This document shows positions 43,271 to 55,150 of a stretch of DNA of 64,000 nt, in pieces. The DNA lies in assembly GCA_963921935.1 (NCBI GenBank), contig OY998176.1, forward strand, positions 52,849,813 to 52,913,812, written 5' to 3'. The first letter of the stretch is position 1, and the number at the start of each line of letters is the position of its first letter. The notes under the pieces are model-generated. The model was not told the DNA's origin, did not search any database, and worked only from the letters and a program-made list of their open reading frames with translations. Origin of the DNA: Galeruca laticollis. Its lineage: Eukaryota > Arthropoda > Insecta > Coleoptera > Chrysomelidae. The position numbers and the translations under genes were made by a program.

Positions 43271-44386
43271 AACACGAAATCTTACGTCTTTTGAGTAATT
43301 GAAGTGTAAATTTTAATAAACACCTCAAAATTGTAAATAATTGAATTTTTTTTTTCGAATTTGAGTTTTTTTTCAATTTTTTGCATTTTCTGAGAACATT
43401 TCCTATAGTAATGTATATTTTTTTACACCATCAGAAAGTAGATATTTTAACGAACAAAAAGCCCCCAGACTTTTTGAAAAAAGCCGATATTTTGACGTCA
43501 GAATTTTCGATTGAAAATTAGGATGCTTTTTTGATATTAAGTTAAAATAATGCGAAAAAATAAATATTTTAAATCAAATAAATGACAGTGTATTTGGGAC
43601 ATAATAAGGTAATTTTTTTGAAAAAGATAAATAAAAAACCAAGAACTTGGTTTTTTGAATTTTTCACCTAAATTTTGAGGTTATGTGAAAAAATTGCAAA
43701 TACAAAAGCTGTAGATCTTTTTATTACCTGCAACTTTGCCATTTAACTTTTTTCAATAGGATTTGTAGTTTTGCCGGAAATCAAGATAACCCATTTTTTA
43801 CCCTAAAACTCACCCCCTCCCACTTTCCGAACTCAGATCGACCGTAATTTATTTTTCCTTTCATTTTGATCATATCCCCTCGTTTTCTAATGGGTTTCAT
43901 CCTACTGTAATTTTTTTCATTTTTTACCATTTTTGAAGGCTTCGACCGTGGTCTATACTATCATATGTAAATCAATCACTCTATAAATACTGTCTGCATC
44001 ACTATCATTCTCTACATCGAGTACTTCCGGATTGGAATAGCTGTTACCAAAATAATTGGTACAGGCAACTGTGCATGGTATTCACTTGGAAATTGCTTGA
44101 AAACAAATTTACCACTGCGCTACAAAAATATTTGGCGCGAGAAGAAACGAAGTAAACCTGACTGTTTGAAGTATTCATTCCCCTTCTTTCGTGATATCCT
44201 TCTCTTCCTCACTCTGCACATATATTATACAGTGATGGGCATAAGTGTGGAACCAAGTAAAAATCTCTTGAATAGTTAGAGACAGCAAAATGAAATGTGG
44301 TATGCAAAAATATACACATTTTGAAAATATGTTGACAATCGTACCACTTCCGGTTACAACGGATGTGAACAACAACTTCGTTGTTT

Positions 44387-44779
44387 AAAATGGAACACCC
44401 TATATTTTACGGTACTTTTGTATGTACTTTTTACAAAAATGCATACTTTTTGAATTAGTAATTTGTACAGAAAAAAAATTACGCGTATGTAGACCCGTAC
44501 AAATTATATTTGTACGAGCAAACGCTTAAGGAATCGTAAAATGTTTATGTAGGGAGACTACTAGGAAGGTCAAAGATATTTGAATATGTATTGAAAAACT
44601 CTTCATTGTATACAGGGTGCGCATAAAAAGTTTCAAAATTTGAACTTTGAAATATCATATTTACATCCCTTATACCTAAACCTAATAGTATGGAAGATAT
44701 TGCAAACTTTTATATTTCTGCCATACCTTATTTTTTACCGCTGATTCCAATAAAACTGAAAAAATTGGGTGTTCCATTT
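44387..44779. mobile_element. candidate MITE with AAATGGAACACCC ends
   Basis: AAATGGAACACCC at about 44388-44400 and its inverse GGGTGTTCCATTT at 44767-44779 bracket 390 bp without a coding frame. The inverted match is short (13-15 bp) and no target duplication is clear. The right end abuts the conserved segment at 44820. Confidence 0.35.
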
Positions 44780-44819
44780 AAAAAAATTAAGTGAACATCA
44801 ACGCACCTCAAGATGCACT

Positions 44820-44960
44820 TTATGCACCCACAACACAGTTTTCGTTCGGTCCCCAGTATCGGATCTAGACTTTTTTCCTGATGCATCTCCGAACGCGATG
44901 CAGAAAACCGCATCTCGATCGGCTTGGTACAATAGGAAAAAATCGAGATATTCTGCATAA
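44820..44960. repeat. conserved segment, right copy
   Basis: Inverted partner of 38530-38640. Its - strand translation contains DAVFCIAFGDASGKKSRSDT. The frame is not part of a gene that I can identify. Confidence 0.45.
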
Positions 44961-46183
44961 TTTTGGTATAAATTGCCTGTGTAATATTTTGGCACTGAAT
45001 CAGTATCATGTCACTGCCACGTGACTTCTTCAATGTAGCCTATTGTCTTAAATACTATAAAATGCCGTCTTAAATGATCAAACGTCCATTATACAAAATT
45101 ATTATTATGACTATTTATAAAATTTTGATATATTTTATACTTTAGATATTTTAAGAATAGTTAAATAATTTTTATTACAAAATTCGATGCGTGTCTGAGG
45201 TTGTTGCAACACAGTATTGCCAACAAAAAGTGTATCAAGGAAATAACGAAAACGTTTCCTTCGAAGTTCCAATTAGATTAGAGAAAATTGACCTAATTAA
45301 AATTTTAAAATTATGGGTATGAGGTTTTCAGTAAAGCTGAATTTATCTAAAATATTTATATCCTCTCACCATTTCAGGTTATACCGGAAGTTGACTGAAA
45401 ATTCCCGTATAGTTACTGCTCGCAATGTTTCGTAAATTTTTTTGTTCTGAAGCTATTTTATAAGACATTCTACAACTTACGATACATAATTTCCGCTTTT
45501 ATTGCAGATGTAACTTGTTTATTACCATCATAATAATCTCCAATTAACAATTATCTTCGACATGAAGTTATAGTCTGATGTCAAATCCTATGCTGATAGA
45601 ATGTTATAGGTCATTATTCGCGAACATATCATAGATCAACACCTTTACCTAAATCGAACTGTTATTGGAATATTTAGCATTTAATGTAGGAATGAATTTT
45701 TTTTATATTTGTGTGAGATAGTGAGTGGCAAGCATCGGATTTTTATAAAATTACTTTAAGTGAACCTTGAACATTTTGTTATATATATTTTTTTGCACTG
45801 TACTGTATATATTTTTGTTATTAAATAGACTGATAAAGTACGAAAATGTACAATCGGGTCTTGTATTATTTTTTGAATTATGTAAATAATGTTTTAATAA
45901 GCAGATCTCAAATAATGTAAAATAAATATTTTCTATGAACTATTTATGTTTTATTCAAATTATTCCATATGCACGCCACTGCTTCTGCTCTACTCCAACT
46001 CCAATTGGTCGCCAGGAGAGAATGGAATACTTCAAGAATTCGGACTTACAGAAGAGCTACTAACACATAAACTGGTATCAGAAAGTGACAAAATTAACAA
46101 CACAGAAAAAATAACTACGAGCAAAAAAATCGTAAGTAATCGACCAACCTCAGAGTCAACATCCGGACCGTATACCAGAAAGC
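44961..46183. other. AT-rich spacer with one unassigned short frame
   Basis: No family is recognised. The + strand frame 45946-46194 encodes 82 residues (NGILQEFGLTEELLTHKLVS and onward) ending at the edge of the hAT element; it could be a decayed exon but nothing supports a function. Confidence 0.3.
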
Positions 46184-46191
46184 GTAATAAC

Positions 46192-47103
46192 TAAAGCTTG
46201 GAAAATATGCAAAATGCATGTTAAGTGCATATTTCGCCATTTTTTGAATAATGCATATGCAAAATAAAATAATGCATATTTTACCGTATTTTTGCAAAAA
46301 TTTAATTTTTTAGTGCATTTTTAGAACAAGGCACAGTGCGACGGCTTGTCAGGTAGCCGCAATTCATCTTTGTATCGGGATTAGGACCCACTAATTACTA
46401 TTTTACTGCCGTTCTTGTGTTAAACGACAGATGGTCTCATAAAATGGGATTATTTTTACATTTCTTTCAAATACTAATTCTTCACGTCCGGCTTAAATAT
46501 TTCGGTGGTTGTAAAAACCATGGGTCGTAATAAAATAACCTTGCTAGCTCGTAAATGATATTCTTCATTCATTCCCGCTACCAGTTTTCAAACTATTAAA
46601 TATGCTTTTGGGGAAGGGATTTCTTTTCCTTTGCTTGTCTTTAGAAAACATTAGTTAAAATTGATTTGGTAGTCCTTCTGTCAACAAGAGAATAATTTTG
46701 TGAATTGTGGAGTTTAAAGTTTTATCAAAGTTGCCAAAATTGGATCAGCCATTGTTTCGAAATTTTTTTAAAGCACATTGTAAAGAAAATGTTAATTTGC
46801 CTTCATCCTCAAATCTACGAAAGAAATATGTTGATATAAACTACGACGCTGCTTTCACAAATATTAGAGATGAACTGAAAAACAAATCTTTGTGGTTTTC
46901 AGTTGATGAAACCACAGATGTTAAGGGGAGGTATGTAGCTAATCTAATCGTTGGCGCTTTAAATGAAAACGGTCAAGGAAAGGGTCATTTAATAAGTGTT
47001 AAGGTATTACAAAAAACATATTTAACTGCATATTTTGACCTATTTTTAGAGCATATTTGCATGCATATTTTGGTATTTTTTAGTGCATATTTTCCAAGCC
47101 TTA
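46192..47103 (+). mobile_element. hAT-type element, 912 bp, short transposase
   Basis: The ends TAAAGCTTGGAAAATATGCA and TAAGGCTTGGAAAATATGCA are inverted repeats with one mismatch in 20. Flanks GTAATAAC (46184-46191) and GTAATAGC (47104-47111) form an 8-bp duplication with one change, as expected for hAT. Copies of TGCATATTTT crowd both ends. It carries a shortened transposase-derived frame. Confidence 0.75.
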
Positions 47104-47171
47104 GTAATAGCTCTTCAAATAAAGCGGAAAACGGGGGTACCCAGATGTACTTGTGTTTCACTTTATGTTAA
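46707..47171 (+). CDS. truncated hAT transposase-like protein (CGG-binding-protein-like)
   Basis: The frame starts with an alternative codon and reads LPKLDQPLFRNFFKAHCKEN and SSNLRKKYVDINYDAAFTNI. It continues IRDELKNKSLWFSVDETTDV and GRYVANLIVGALNENG. The SVDETTD and GRYVANLI blocks are typical of the first part of the hAT RNase H-like core, as in CGGBP1-like insect transposon proteins. Similarity ends near residue 105. The rest of the frame runs through the element end into flanking DNA, so the protein is truncated and the last part is not genuine. Confidence 0.6.
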   Translation: MEFKVLSKLPKLDQPLFRNFFKAHCKENVNLPSSSNLRKKYVDINYDAAFTNIRDELKNKSLWFSVDETTDVKGRYVANLIVGALNENGQGKGHLISVKVLQKTYLTAYFDLFLEHICMHILVFFSAYFPSLSNSSSNKAENGGTQMYLCFTLC

Positions 47172-47272
47172 CTGTTTTTATATTTTAGAATTAACAAATT
47201 TAACTAACAAATTAATCAAATAGTTTTTACCTTCATCTATCATTGCTATAAACTGTGTTTTTTTAAAATTCT

Positions 47273-48112
47273 TTGTCAACAATGGACCAGTACATAAGGG
47301 ACTTCAATATTCCAACTGTAGACACATTTACAATAAACGACCTTAATGAATGTGAAAAAATCTTTAAAATAAATGAAAGTAATATTAACTTCAAAATATT
47401 ACACAAAAATATTAGGAGTATCTCGAAAAATATAGACGAATTTAAAATTTCTTTGGGCAGCGTTATGGAGTTCGATTGTCTGGTTCTAACTGAAACATGG
47501 CAAATCGCTGATATCAATTTATTTAATATACCAGGGTATAATGTGGTTTACAATAATGGAGATTTAAACCAAAATGATGGTGTTGTAGCTTATGTTAACT
47601 GCAAATACCGGTTCGAACATGAAATCATAAGATTAGGTAATGTAAACACTCTAAAAATTACCATTAATATAAGTAAAGGTAACAATATAATTATTTTAGC
47701 TTGCTATAGATCACCATCCAGAGAAACCTATAAACCTTATATTTCAGAATTCACAAATAACCTCCAAAACTTCCTAAGAGAAAATAACGTAAATTCAGAG
47801 AATTATTGCGTATTCATTGGTGATATAAATATCGATATATTAGATCTAAATCACGACACAGTGGAATATATAAATACTTTAAGTGAACACGGTTTCATAT
47901 CAACTATTAACAATCCAACTAGAGGTACAGCATGCCTGGATCACTTATTTTTATACTCTAAATGTAATGCAATAGATTATATTATTCCACTAGTCATAGA
48001 AAGTGATATAACTGATCATTATTCTATAGCGCTACAGATAATTCTTGACACTAAGATACCTAAAAAAGTTAACAAAATTTTTATTAAAGGTGTAAACTAC
48101 AAAAAAACTTAG
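47273..48112 (+). CDS. non-LTR APE-type endonuclease domain
   Basis: The 279-residue frame contains INFKILHKNIRSISKNIDEF (start of the endonuclease), FDCLVLTETWQ (metal-binding Glu), IILACYRSP, CVFIGDINIDIL (catalytic Asp/Asn), LSEHGFISTINNPTR and IESDITDHYSIALQI (final His). All endonuclease blocks appear in order. It nicks target DNA to prime reverse transcription. It is separated from the reverse transcriptase by a stop at 48110-48112, so ORF2 as a whole is broken. Confidence 0.8.
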   Translation: MSTMDQYIRDFNIPTVDTFTINDLNECEKIFKINESNINFKILHKNIRSISKNIDEFKISLGSVMEFDCLVLTETWQIADINLFNIPGYNVVYNNGDLNQNDGVVAYVNCKYRFEHEIIRLGNVNTLKITINISKGNNIIILACYRSPSRETYKPYISEFTNNLQNFLRENNVNSENYCVFIGDINIDILDLNHDTVEYINTLSEHGFISTINNPTRGTACLDHLFLYSKCNAIDYIIPLVIESDITDHYSIALQIILDTKIPKKVNKIFIKGVNYKKT

Positions 48113-48116
48113 TAAA

Positions 48117-50226
48117 TATATAAATAAAGTGTCCTGGAACACCATAATTGATTGCATTGATGCTGACTCTGCAATAGATAAATTTATTTCAATTTTACAA
48201 GCAAATATTAACAATTGCACTTATGTGAAGAAAGCAACAAGAAAAAATACTAAATTAACGCCTTGGATTACTAATGCTCTTATACAATCAATTAGTGAAA
48301 AAAATAGACTTTACCGTCAAACAAAGATACTGCCTAATGATCGCGACCTAATCTTGCGGTACAGAACCTACAGAAATAAGTTAATTTCATTAATAAAACG
48401 AACAAAGCAAAAATATGACGAAGAACAAATTACACAAAATTCAAACAGTAACAAACACCTATGGAATATTGTTCAAGATGTATGTGGAAAAAAAATTAAG
48501 AACTTGCATAGAAGCTATTAAAAGCCATAAAGGATATGTTATAACTCATCCATTTCAAATCGCAAATGCATTTAATAAAACATTTTCAGAAATGGGTAAA
48601 ACTTTGGCCACAAAAATCATTGTAGACTCTAATGAAACTCCTATTGTTAGTAATACTTCTATTCGACTACCTAACTCAATGGTTTTACTACCAACAAATA
48701 ATCTGGAAATCCAAGATATAATAACAGACCTAAAACCAAAAAAGACAGCGGGAATTGACGGTGTCAATACGGAATATCTAAAGGCTGTGTCACCTTGCAT
48801 CTTAGAACCTCTTAAACATATTATAAATATGTGTATTGATAAGGGTATTTGGCCTAAGGCTTTTAAACAGTCATTAGTAATACCGATTTATAAAAATGGA
48901 GACAAAACCGATACTACCAATTATAGACCTATATCATTGATCTCAACTGTATCCAAGCTGAAAAGCTATTAAAAAATAGATTGACATCTTACATAAACAA
49001 ATACAATCTAATTTCACCTAATCAGTATGGTTTCAAACAGAACAGGATGCTTTGATAAATTTAACATCTAAAATATTTAATGTATTAAATAATGATAGGG
49101 TATGCCTAGCCGTATTTTTAGACCTAGCCAAAGCATTCGACACTGTTAGCCACAGCAATCTGCTACATACTTTAAATAATATTGGTATACGAGACAACTG
49201 TCTGAAATTATTTGCTAGTTACCTTTCAGATAGACAACAGCTTGTACAGATTGGTGTAGAGACAAGTGATCAGTGCAATATTACATATGGTGTACCGCAA
49301 GGAACAATTCTGGGCCCTATATTATTCAATTTATAAATAAACGAATTGTTTTCAATAGATAGTACAGGACATATGATTGGTTTTGCTGATGACACAGTTA
49401 ACATTTACGATGAAGACAACTGGTTCGATCTAAAAAAGAAAGTGGAAAACCACTTAAAAATAGTAATGCAGTGGTTTAATAAAAAAATACTAACAATAAA
49501 CTTCAAAAAAACCTTCTATACTTACCATTCCTTAAGAGTAACTCTACCAGTGACCATTTTGAACCTCTGGTAATACAGCAAGACAACCAAAACGTCATCA
49601 TAAATCTTGTAACAACCATCAAATACTTGGGAGTAATTATAGATAAAAACTTAAAATGGGACTACCACATTAAATTCATTGTAAGAAAATTACAATTTAT
49701 TCTTTATAGATTTAAGTATTTAAAATAATGTATACCGTTTAAGTATCTCAAGACTTTATACTACGGTTTAGTAGAAACCCACCTTCGGTATGGCATACTT
49801 GTTTGGGGTAGTGCCTTAAAAACTCACATGCATCCTTTAGAAGTTCTTCAAAAGAGATTTCTTAAGATAATGCTACATAAACATTACACCTATTCATCAG
49901 ACCTATTATACAAAGAAGCGAAGATATTAGATCTGCATCAACTATATTTCTTATGCGTAAACACAAAATTTCACACCACAAAAAATAAATTTGACTTACC
50001 TGAGCATATATACGAAACTAGACGGAGACATCATTTTACTGATCCTAGAATGACTAATTCTTTATGTCAGAGATCATTTATGTTTTTAGCACCAAGGATA
50101 TACAATTGCATTCCTATAGAATTGCAAGGCATTCCAAATATTAACTTATTCAAAAAAAATAAAGTTAAATTTTTTCTCTTAGAAAGGGCAAGAGACTTCT
50201 ATAGTACTGTCCTTACCAGTGGGTAA
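48117..50226 (+). pseudogene. non-LTR reverse transcriptase, several frameshifts
   Basis: It continues the preceding frame in pieces. 48129-48521 is a linker with LTPWITNALIQSISEKN. 48415-48972 holds KKTAGIDGVNTEYLKAVSP and NYRPISLISTVSK. 49052-49336 holds AVFLDLAKAFDTVSH and YGVPQGTILGPILFN. After a stop, 49346-49573 holds MIGFADDTVNIYDED (catalytic FADD). 49828-50226 is the C-terminal part (HPLEVLQKRFLKIMLH, FLAPRIYNCIPIEL). Frame changes near 48500, 48965 and 49560 and a stop at 49334-49336 kill it. Domain order is complete, so decay is fairly recent. Confidence 0.8.
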
Positions 50227-50916
50227 GTACTAGAGATGCCCGAATATACTCGTACATTTTTATAGTTTGTATGAACCTTAAACCAAAAACACAGTCGGAT
50301 ATCATTTGAAAGGTTTAATATTTGTCTACTGGTCCATAGTAATAGTAATGGAAATAGAATTGTTCTTTTGTGTTACGCTAATTTTAATTTTAATTTTGTA
50401 GTTTAGTCTTATAATAAGCAAAGTTTTATTGATATGTTATAGTAACATGCGGAAACAGGTGTTATTGTTACACCTCTCGGAACCCTTCGGGTTAATTTAT
50501 TTGTGATTAGCTGTACATTTATATACTACGCTATGCCATACGATTATCTCTCACATTTTGTGATTCATTGTTATCATGGTGTATATATTTTTGAAAATAA
50601 TTGAATAAATTATTATTATTATTATTATTATATTAATTTTAAATTCACGCTCAACCAATAATGACTGATGACATATCGTAACTACAACAACTAGATTCTA
50701 GAGACACCAATTCTACTTTGGCTATCGAGCTTCCGAATAGTTCCGAATGTGCAGTGAGCTCTTCCGACAACGGTTGGGTTGGGAAACCGTGGTTTGGTTA
50801 GTATCTATGGTTAGTATTTATTTGTTTTTTCCAGTTTATGGTTCTGTGGGGGTTCTGTGTTAAGGTTAAGTTAGTTAAGTTTATGTTATTATCGAATCTT
50901 GGAGTTTTTGCTGAAA

Positions 50917-51292
50917 ATGGCTGTGGCTTGTGAAATATGTGAAACCAAATTTAGCAAGCAAAGTAATTTAAGAATGCATATTAAAAAATTCCATCCTGGT
51001 AAGTAGTTTCCTTTTAGTAAATAAGTTTATAGGTTATATTGTATATTTACATTTTTGATTTTCAATGATCTTCTAATTTAATTATGTGCCTAAAAACTTA
51101 TTTTCAGATCAGTTAACTAAATTAGCTCCATACAAAACTTACAAGCAAGCAGCATTCTGCAATGAATGCAATTCCACCAGAGAGGAACTCTCAGCATTTA
51201 AGAAACTTGTAGTTTCAATTAAGCCAACATTACATGCAATACGATTGCAAAAGAGTCGGGACCAGCAACAGACAATGGTCACAAAGCTGTAA
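50917..51292 (+). CDS. small split C2H2 zinc-finger gene in the left arm
   Basis: Exon 1 (50917-50998) encodes MAVACEICETKFSKQSNLRM followed by HIKKFHP, a complete C2H2 finger. A GTAAGT donor at 50999 and the TTTTCAG acceptor ending at 51107 define a 109-bp intron. Exon 2 (from 51108) joins in phase and encodes DQLTKLAPYKTYKQAAF, CNECNSTREELSAF and a stop at 51290-51292. A shifted frame from about 51254 to the TAG at 51430-51432 looks equally coding (TTKISQQRRLYKTKKNAKKQ), so a frameshift probably cut an originally longer protein. It may be the DNA-binding protein of the element. I do not recognise the family. Confidence 0.5.
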
Positions 51293-52479
51293 AGTACACC
51301 ACAACAAAAATATCACAGCAGAGACGTCTTTATAAAACAAAGAAAAATGCCAAGAAACAAACCATGGGCTTATCAAATCCGAATTCAGAAGAGATCAATC
51401 AAATTGCATTAAATCTTCTACATACCGCTTAGTTATATGTCGTATATACACTGATTTTTATAATTTATTTTTTACAATAAAGTTTTTAATTAATTTTTTG
51501 CGCTAATTTTTTTTTGTAGCATACATATTTTGATATAGAAAGGGTGAGATTAGTACTTAAATCAAAAATTAAGATTCAAGCAATTTCAAGTAAAAAAACT
51601 TAAAATGTCTGCAGAAACCAGCTATAGGTATTATATTGAAACTTATCATCATAACAGGCATAATAAATAATCTACTTTTATACCTAACTCGCTCCACTTT
51701 CTATAACATTATTCATGGTATAACTATAGATTAATTTCATCACGATTCACTGTAAAATAAAAAATATGCCTGAGATTTTCATTCACCTGTCAAACTTCAT
51801 ATTTTAACAATTAAATACCATAATTGTTATTGTGTGTTACCATGGTTATTCTATTGCAGAAAAAATTATGATAATTTTTTGACAAATTGTTTTTAACAAC
51901 AAAACAAACTTAACAATGTTATACTAGCTGCTTTTCTGTGACAATGATAAAAAACGTTCACCTATACGGAGTAAAACAAAATCTGTTCATGAAAATCTCC
52001 TTCGAATATAACGCGGGCATTGATAATTATCGGTAATTTTAGGCAAATATGCTTTCATGCAATTTGGAGCAAGCAAGCAGTGGACGTATTCTTTTGAGGA
52101 GTTGAAAGTATAGCTTCCTTGCTACCGATTAAACATGATCTACATCTATACCAAACTTAACGGTTTTGGAGATATTTCAATTTTAATTTTCGAGAAATTC
52201 ACTACTTTGAGAATCAAATATTTGAAATTAACGAAAGTAATAAGAGCTCCTTTAAATTGTCGCTTATTAAATTATAATCTGACACACTTGCACAATTAAA
52301 ACAGTCAAAATTTTATCAAATATTTATTTTAACCATAAACAGATGTATATTATGCTAGCGTAGCCATTTTACAGGGCACCCTTCGGACCAGGCTAATAAT
52401 TTGTTGCTAATTTGTAACGCTGAGCTTGATTTTGTTGCTAATGTCGTTTCCAAGAAAACGCAAACTATGCTACCGTAAT

Positions 52480-53560
52480 ATTAAGCTAGCGTAGCCACAC
52501 GATCTAATTATAAAAATAAATAATATTGAAAAGAACTGAAACCACATGAATTTGTTGCCAAAAGATGACACTAACCGATACTTCAAAATATCATGCCTTA
52601 CCCCGATTTTCCCACCCCTCACTATTATTTGATATTAAGCTAGCGTAGCCACACGCTATCACTATAAAAATAAGTAATATTGAAAAAAACTAAATGGACA
52701 GGAATTTGTTGATAATTTGTTGCTAAAAGATGGCAGTAACCGATACTGGAAAAAATCATCCCTTACACCGATTTTACCACCCCTCACTATTATATGATAT
52801 TAAGCTAGCGTAGCCACACGCTATTACTATAAAAATAAGTAATATTGAAAAAAAAACTAAATGCACAGGAATTTGTTGTTAATTTGTTGCTAAAAGATGA
52901 CACTAACCGATACTTCAAAATATCATCCCTTACCCCGATTTTTCCACCCCTCACTATTATTTGATATTAAGCTAGCGTAGCCACAGGCTATAACTATAAA
53001 AAAAAGTAATATTGAAAAAAACTAAAGGCACAGGAATTTGTTGCTAAAAGATGGCACTAACCGATACTGGAAAAATCATCCCTTACCCCGATTTTCCCTC
53101 CCCTCATTATAATATGATATTAAGCTAGCGTAGCCACACTCTATAACTATAAAAATAAGTAATATGGAAAAGAACTAAATGCACAGGAATTTGTTGCTAA
53201 AATATGACACTAACCGATACTGGAAAAAATCATCCCTTACCCCGATTTTCCCACCCCTCACTATTATATGATATTAAGCTAGCGTAGCCACACGCTATAA
53301 CTATAAAAACAAGTAATATTAAAAAAACTAAATGCACAGAAATTTGTTGCTAAAAGATGACACTAACCGATACTAGAAAAAATCATCCCTTATCCCAATT
53401 TTCCTACCCATCACTATTATTTGATATTAAGCTAGCGTAGCCACGCGCTATAACTATAAAAATAAGTAATATTGAATAGAATAAAACTCCCCAGGAATTT
53501 GTTGCTAAATGATGTCACTAACCGATACTGCGAAAAAATCATCCCTTATCTTATATTAAT
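52480..53560 (+). repeat. ~155-bp tandem units, left arm
   Basis: Seven units marked by TTAAGCTAGCGTAGCCACAC at 52481, 52635, 52800, 52967, 53120, 53274 and 53427 (spacing 153-167). Each also has GGAATTTGTTGCTAAAAGAT, ACTAACCGATACTGG and CATCCCTTACCCCGATTTT. Confidence 0.9.
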
Positions 53561-54465
53561 TTAAATTCATCGTGTTTTAGTAGCCATAACCTAGCAAGAA
53601 ATTGCCCTACTGATTTTAAAGCGATATAGTCCAATTTTGGACGGTAATACACCAGCAACAAATTCCTTGAGTATTTATTGATCGAAATTCATCGTGTTTT
53701 AGTAGCCATAGCCTAGCAAGAAATTGCCCTACTGATTTTAAAGCGATATAGTCCATATTTGCTCAGTAATACACCAGCAACAAATTCCCCGACTAATTTT
53801 TATTTGAAATTCGTTGTGTTTTAGCCGCAATAGCCTAGCAACAAATTGCCCTATTGATTTTAAAGCGATATAGTTCATATTTGGGCAGTAATACACCAGC
53901 AACAAATTCCTCGAGTATTTTTATCACTCGGGCAACTTGTTGTTAGGCTATGACTACTAGAACACGATGAATTTCGATCCAAATATACTCGAGGAATTTG
54001 GTGCTGGTGTATTACTGAACAAATATGGACTATATCGCTTTAAAATCAATAGGACATTTTGTTACTAGGCTATGGCTACTAAAACACGATGAATTACGAT
54101 CAAATAATACTCGAGGAATTTGTTGCTAGTGTATTACTGAACAAATATGGACTATATCGCTTCAAAATCAATAGGGCAATCTATTGCTAGGCTATTGCGG
54201 CTAAAACACAACGAATTTCAATTCAAAATCAGTCGGGGAATTTGTTGCTGGTGTATTACTGACCAAATATCGACTATATCGCTTAATCAATGGGGCAATT
54301 TGTTGCTAGGCTATGGCTACTAAAACACGATGAATTTCGATAAAAAAATACTCGAGGAATTTGTTGCTGGTGTATCACTGACCAAATATGGACTATATCG
54401 CTTTAAAATCAGTAGGGCAATTTGTTGCTAGGCTATGGCTACTAAAACACGATGCATTTCAATTA
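53561..54465. repeat. ~120-bp tandem units in head-to-head array (palindrome centre)
   Basis: Three units on the left (TCATCGTGTTTTAGTAGCC and AAAGCGATATAGTCCA, starts near 53570, 53690 and 53809) are followed by about four or five inverted ones (GGACTATATCGCTTTAAAAT and GGCTATGGCTACTAAAACAC). The turnover point is near 53,930. Confidence 0.85.
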
Positions 54466-55150
54466 ATATGAGATAAGGGTTGATTTTTTCGCAGTATCGG
54501 TTAGTGTCATCTTTTAGCAACAAATTCCTGTACATTTATTTTTATTTTATATTACTTATCTTTTAGTTATAGCGTGTGGTTACGCTAGCTTAATATCAAG
54601 TAATAGTGAGGGGTGAGAAAATCGGGGTAAGGGATGATTTTTTCCAGTATCGGTTAGTGTCATCTTTTAGCAACAAATTAGCATCAAATTCATGTGATTT
54701 TAGTTTTATTCAATATTACTTATTTTTATAGTTATAGCGTGTGGCTACGCTAGCTTAATATCAAATAATAGTGAGGGGTGAGAAAATCGGGGTAAGGGAT
54801 GATTTTTTCCAGTATCGTTATTTTTATAGTTATAGCGTGTGGCTACGCTAGCTTAATATCAAATAATAGTGAGGGGTGAGAAAATCGGGGTAAGGGATGA
54901 TTTTTTCCAGTATCGGTTAGTGTCATCTTTTAGCAACAAATTCATGTGCTTTTAGATTTTTTCAATATTACTTATTTTTATAATTAGAACGTGTGGCTAC
55001 GATAGCTTAATATTACGCTAGCATAGTTTGCGTTTTCTTGGAAACGGCATTAGCAACAAAATCAAGCTCAGCGTTACAAATTAGCAACAAATTATTGGCC
55101 TGGTTAGAAGGGTGCCCTGTAAAATGGCTACGCTAACATAATATACATCA
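54466..55150 (-). repeat. ~155-bp tandem units, right arm (inverted)
   Basis: About four inverted copies of the left-arm unit, marked by GTGTGGCTACGCTAGCTTAA near 54590, 54740, 54840 and 55000. One copy is partly deleted, so the arms are unequal in length. Confidence 0.85.

Larger units (their letters stand above)
41497..43955. mobile_element. 2.46-kb DNA element with ~620-bp inverted repeats
   Basis: 41497-42120 and the reverse complement of 43340-43955 match over about 600 bp, starting TAGACCAGGGTCGA / TAGACCACGGTCGA and sharing ACAGTAGGATGAAACCCATT, CTCACCCCCTCCCACTT and TTGACGTCAGAATTTTCGAT. The unique centre (42121-43339) carries a Cys-rich ORF on the - strand and a THAP-like exon on the + strand. 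A target duplication is not evident. THAP plus inverted ends suggests a P-superfamily relative, but no transposase core is visible, so classification is open. Confidence 0.7.
47273..50632 (+). mobile_element. CR1/Jockey-group non-LTR retrotransposon, nearly full-length ORF2
   Basis: An endonuclease frame (47273-48112) is followed by reverse transcriptase frames to 50226, an AT-rich 3' region and a terminal (ATT)n run at about 50609-50632. A short tandem-repeat tail rather than poly(A) is typical of CR1-like and some related clades. The stretch 47104-47272 just before it may be its truncated 5' leader. Confidence 0.75.

Noticed and set aside
53561..54465. CRISPR-like impression from regularly spaced repeats
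   Set aside because: Units are contiguous ~120-bp repeats without unique spacers, in an insect-type genome; this is a tandem array in a palindrome.
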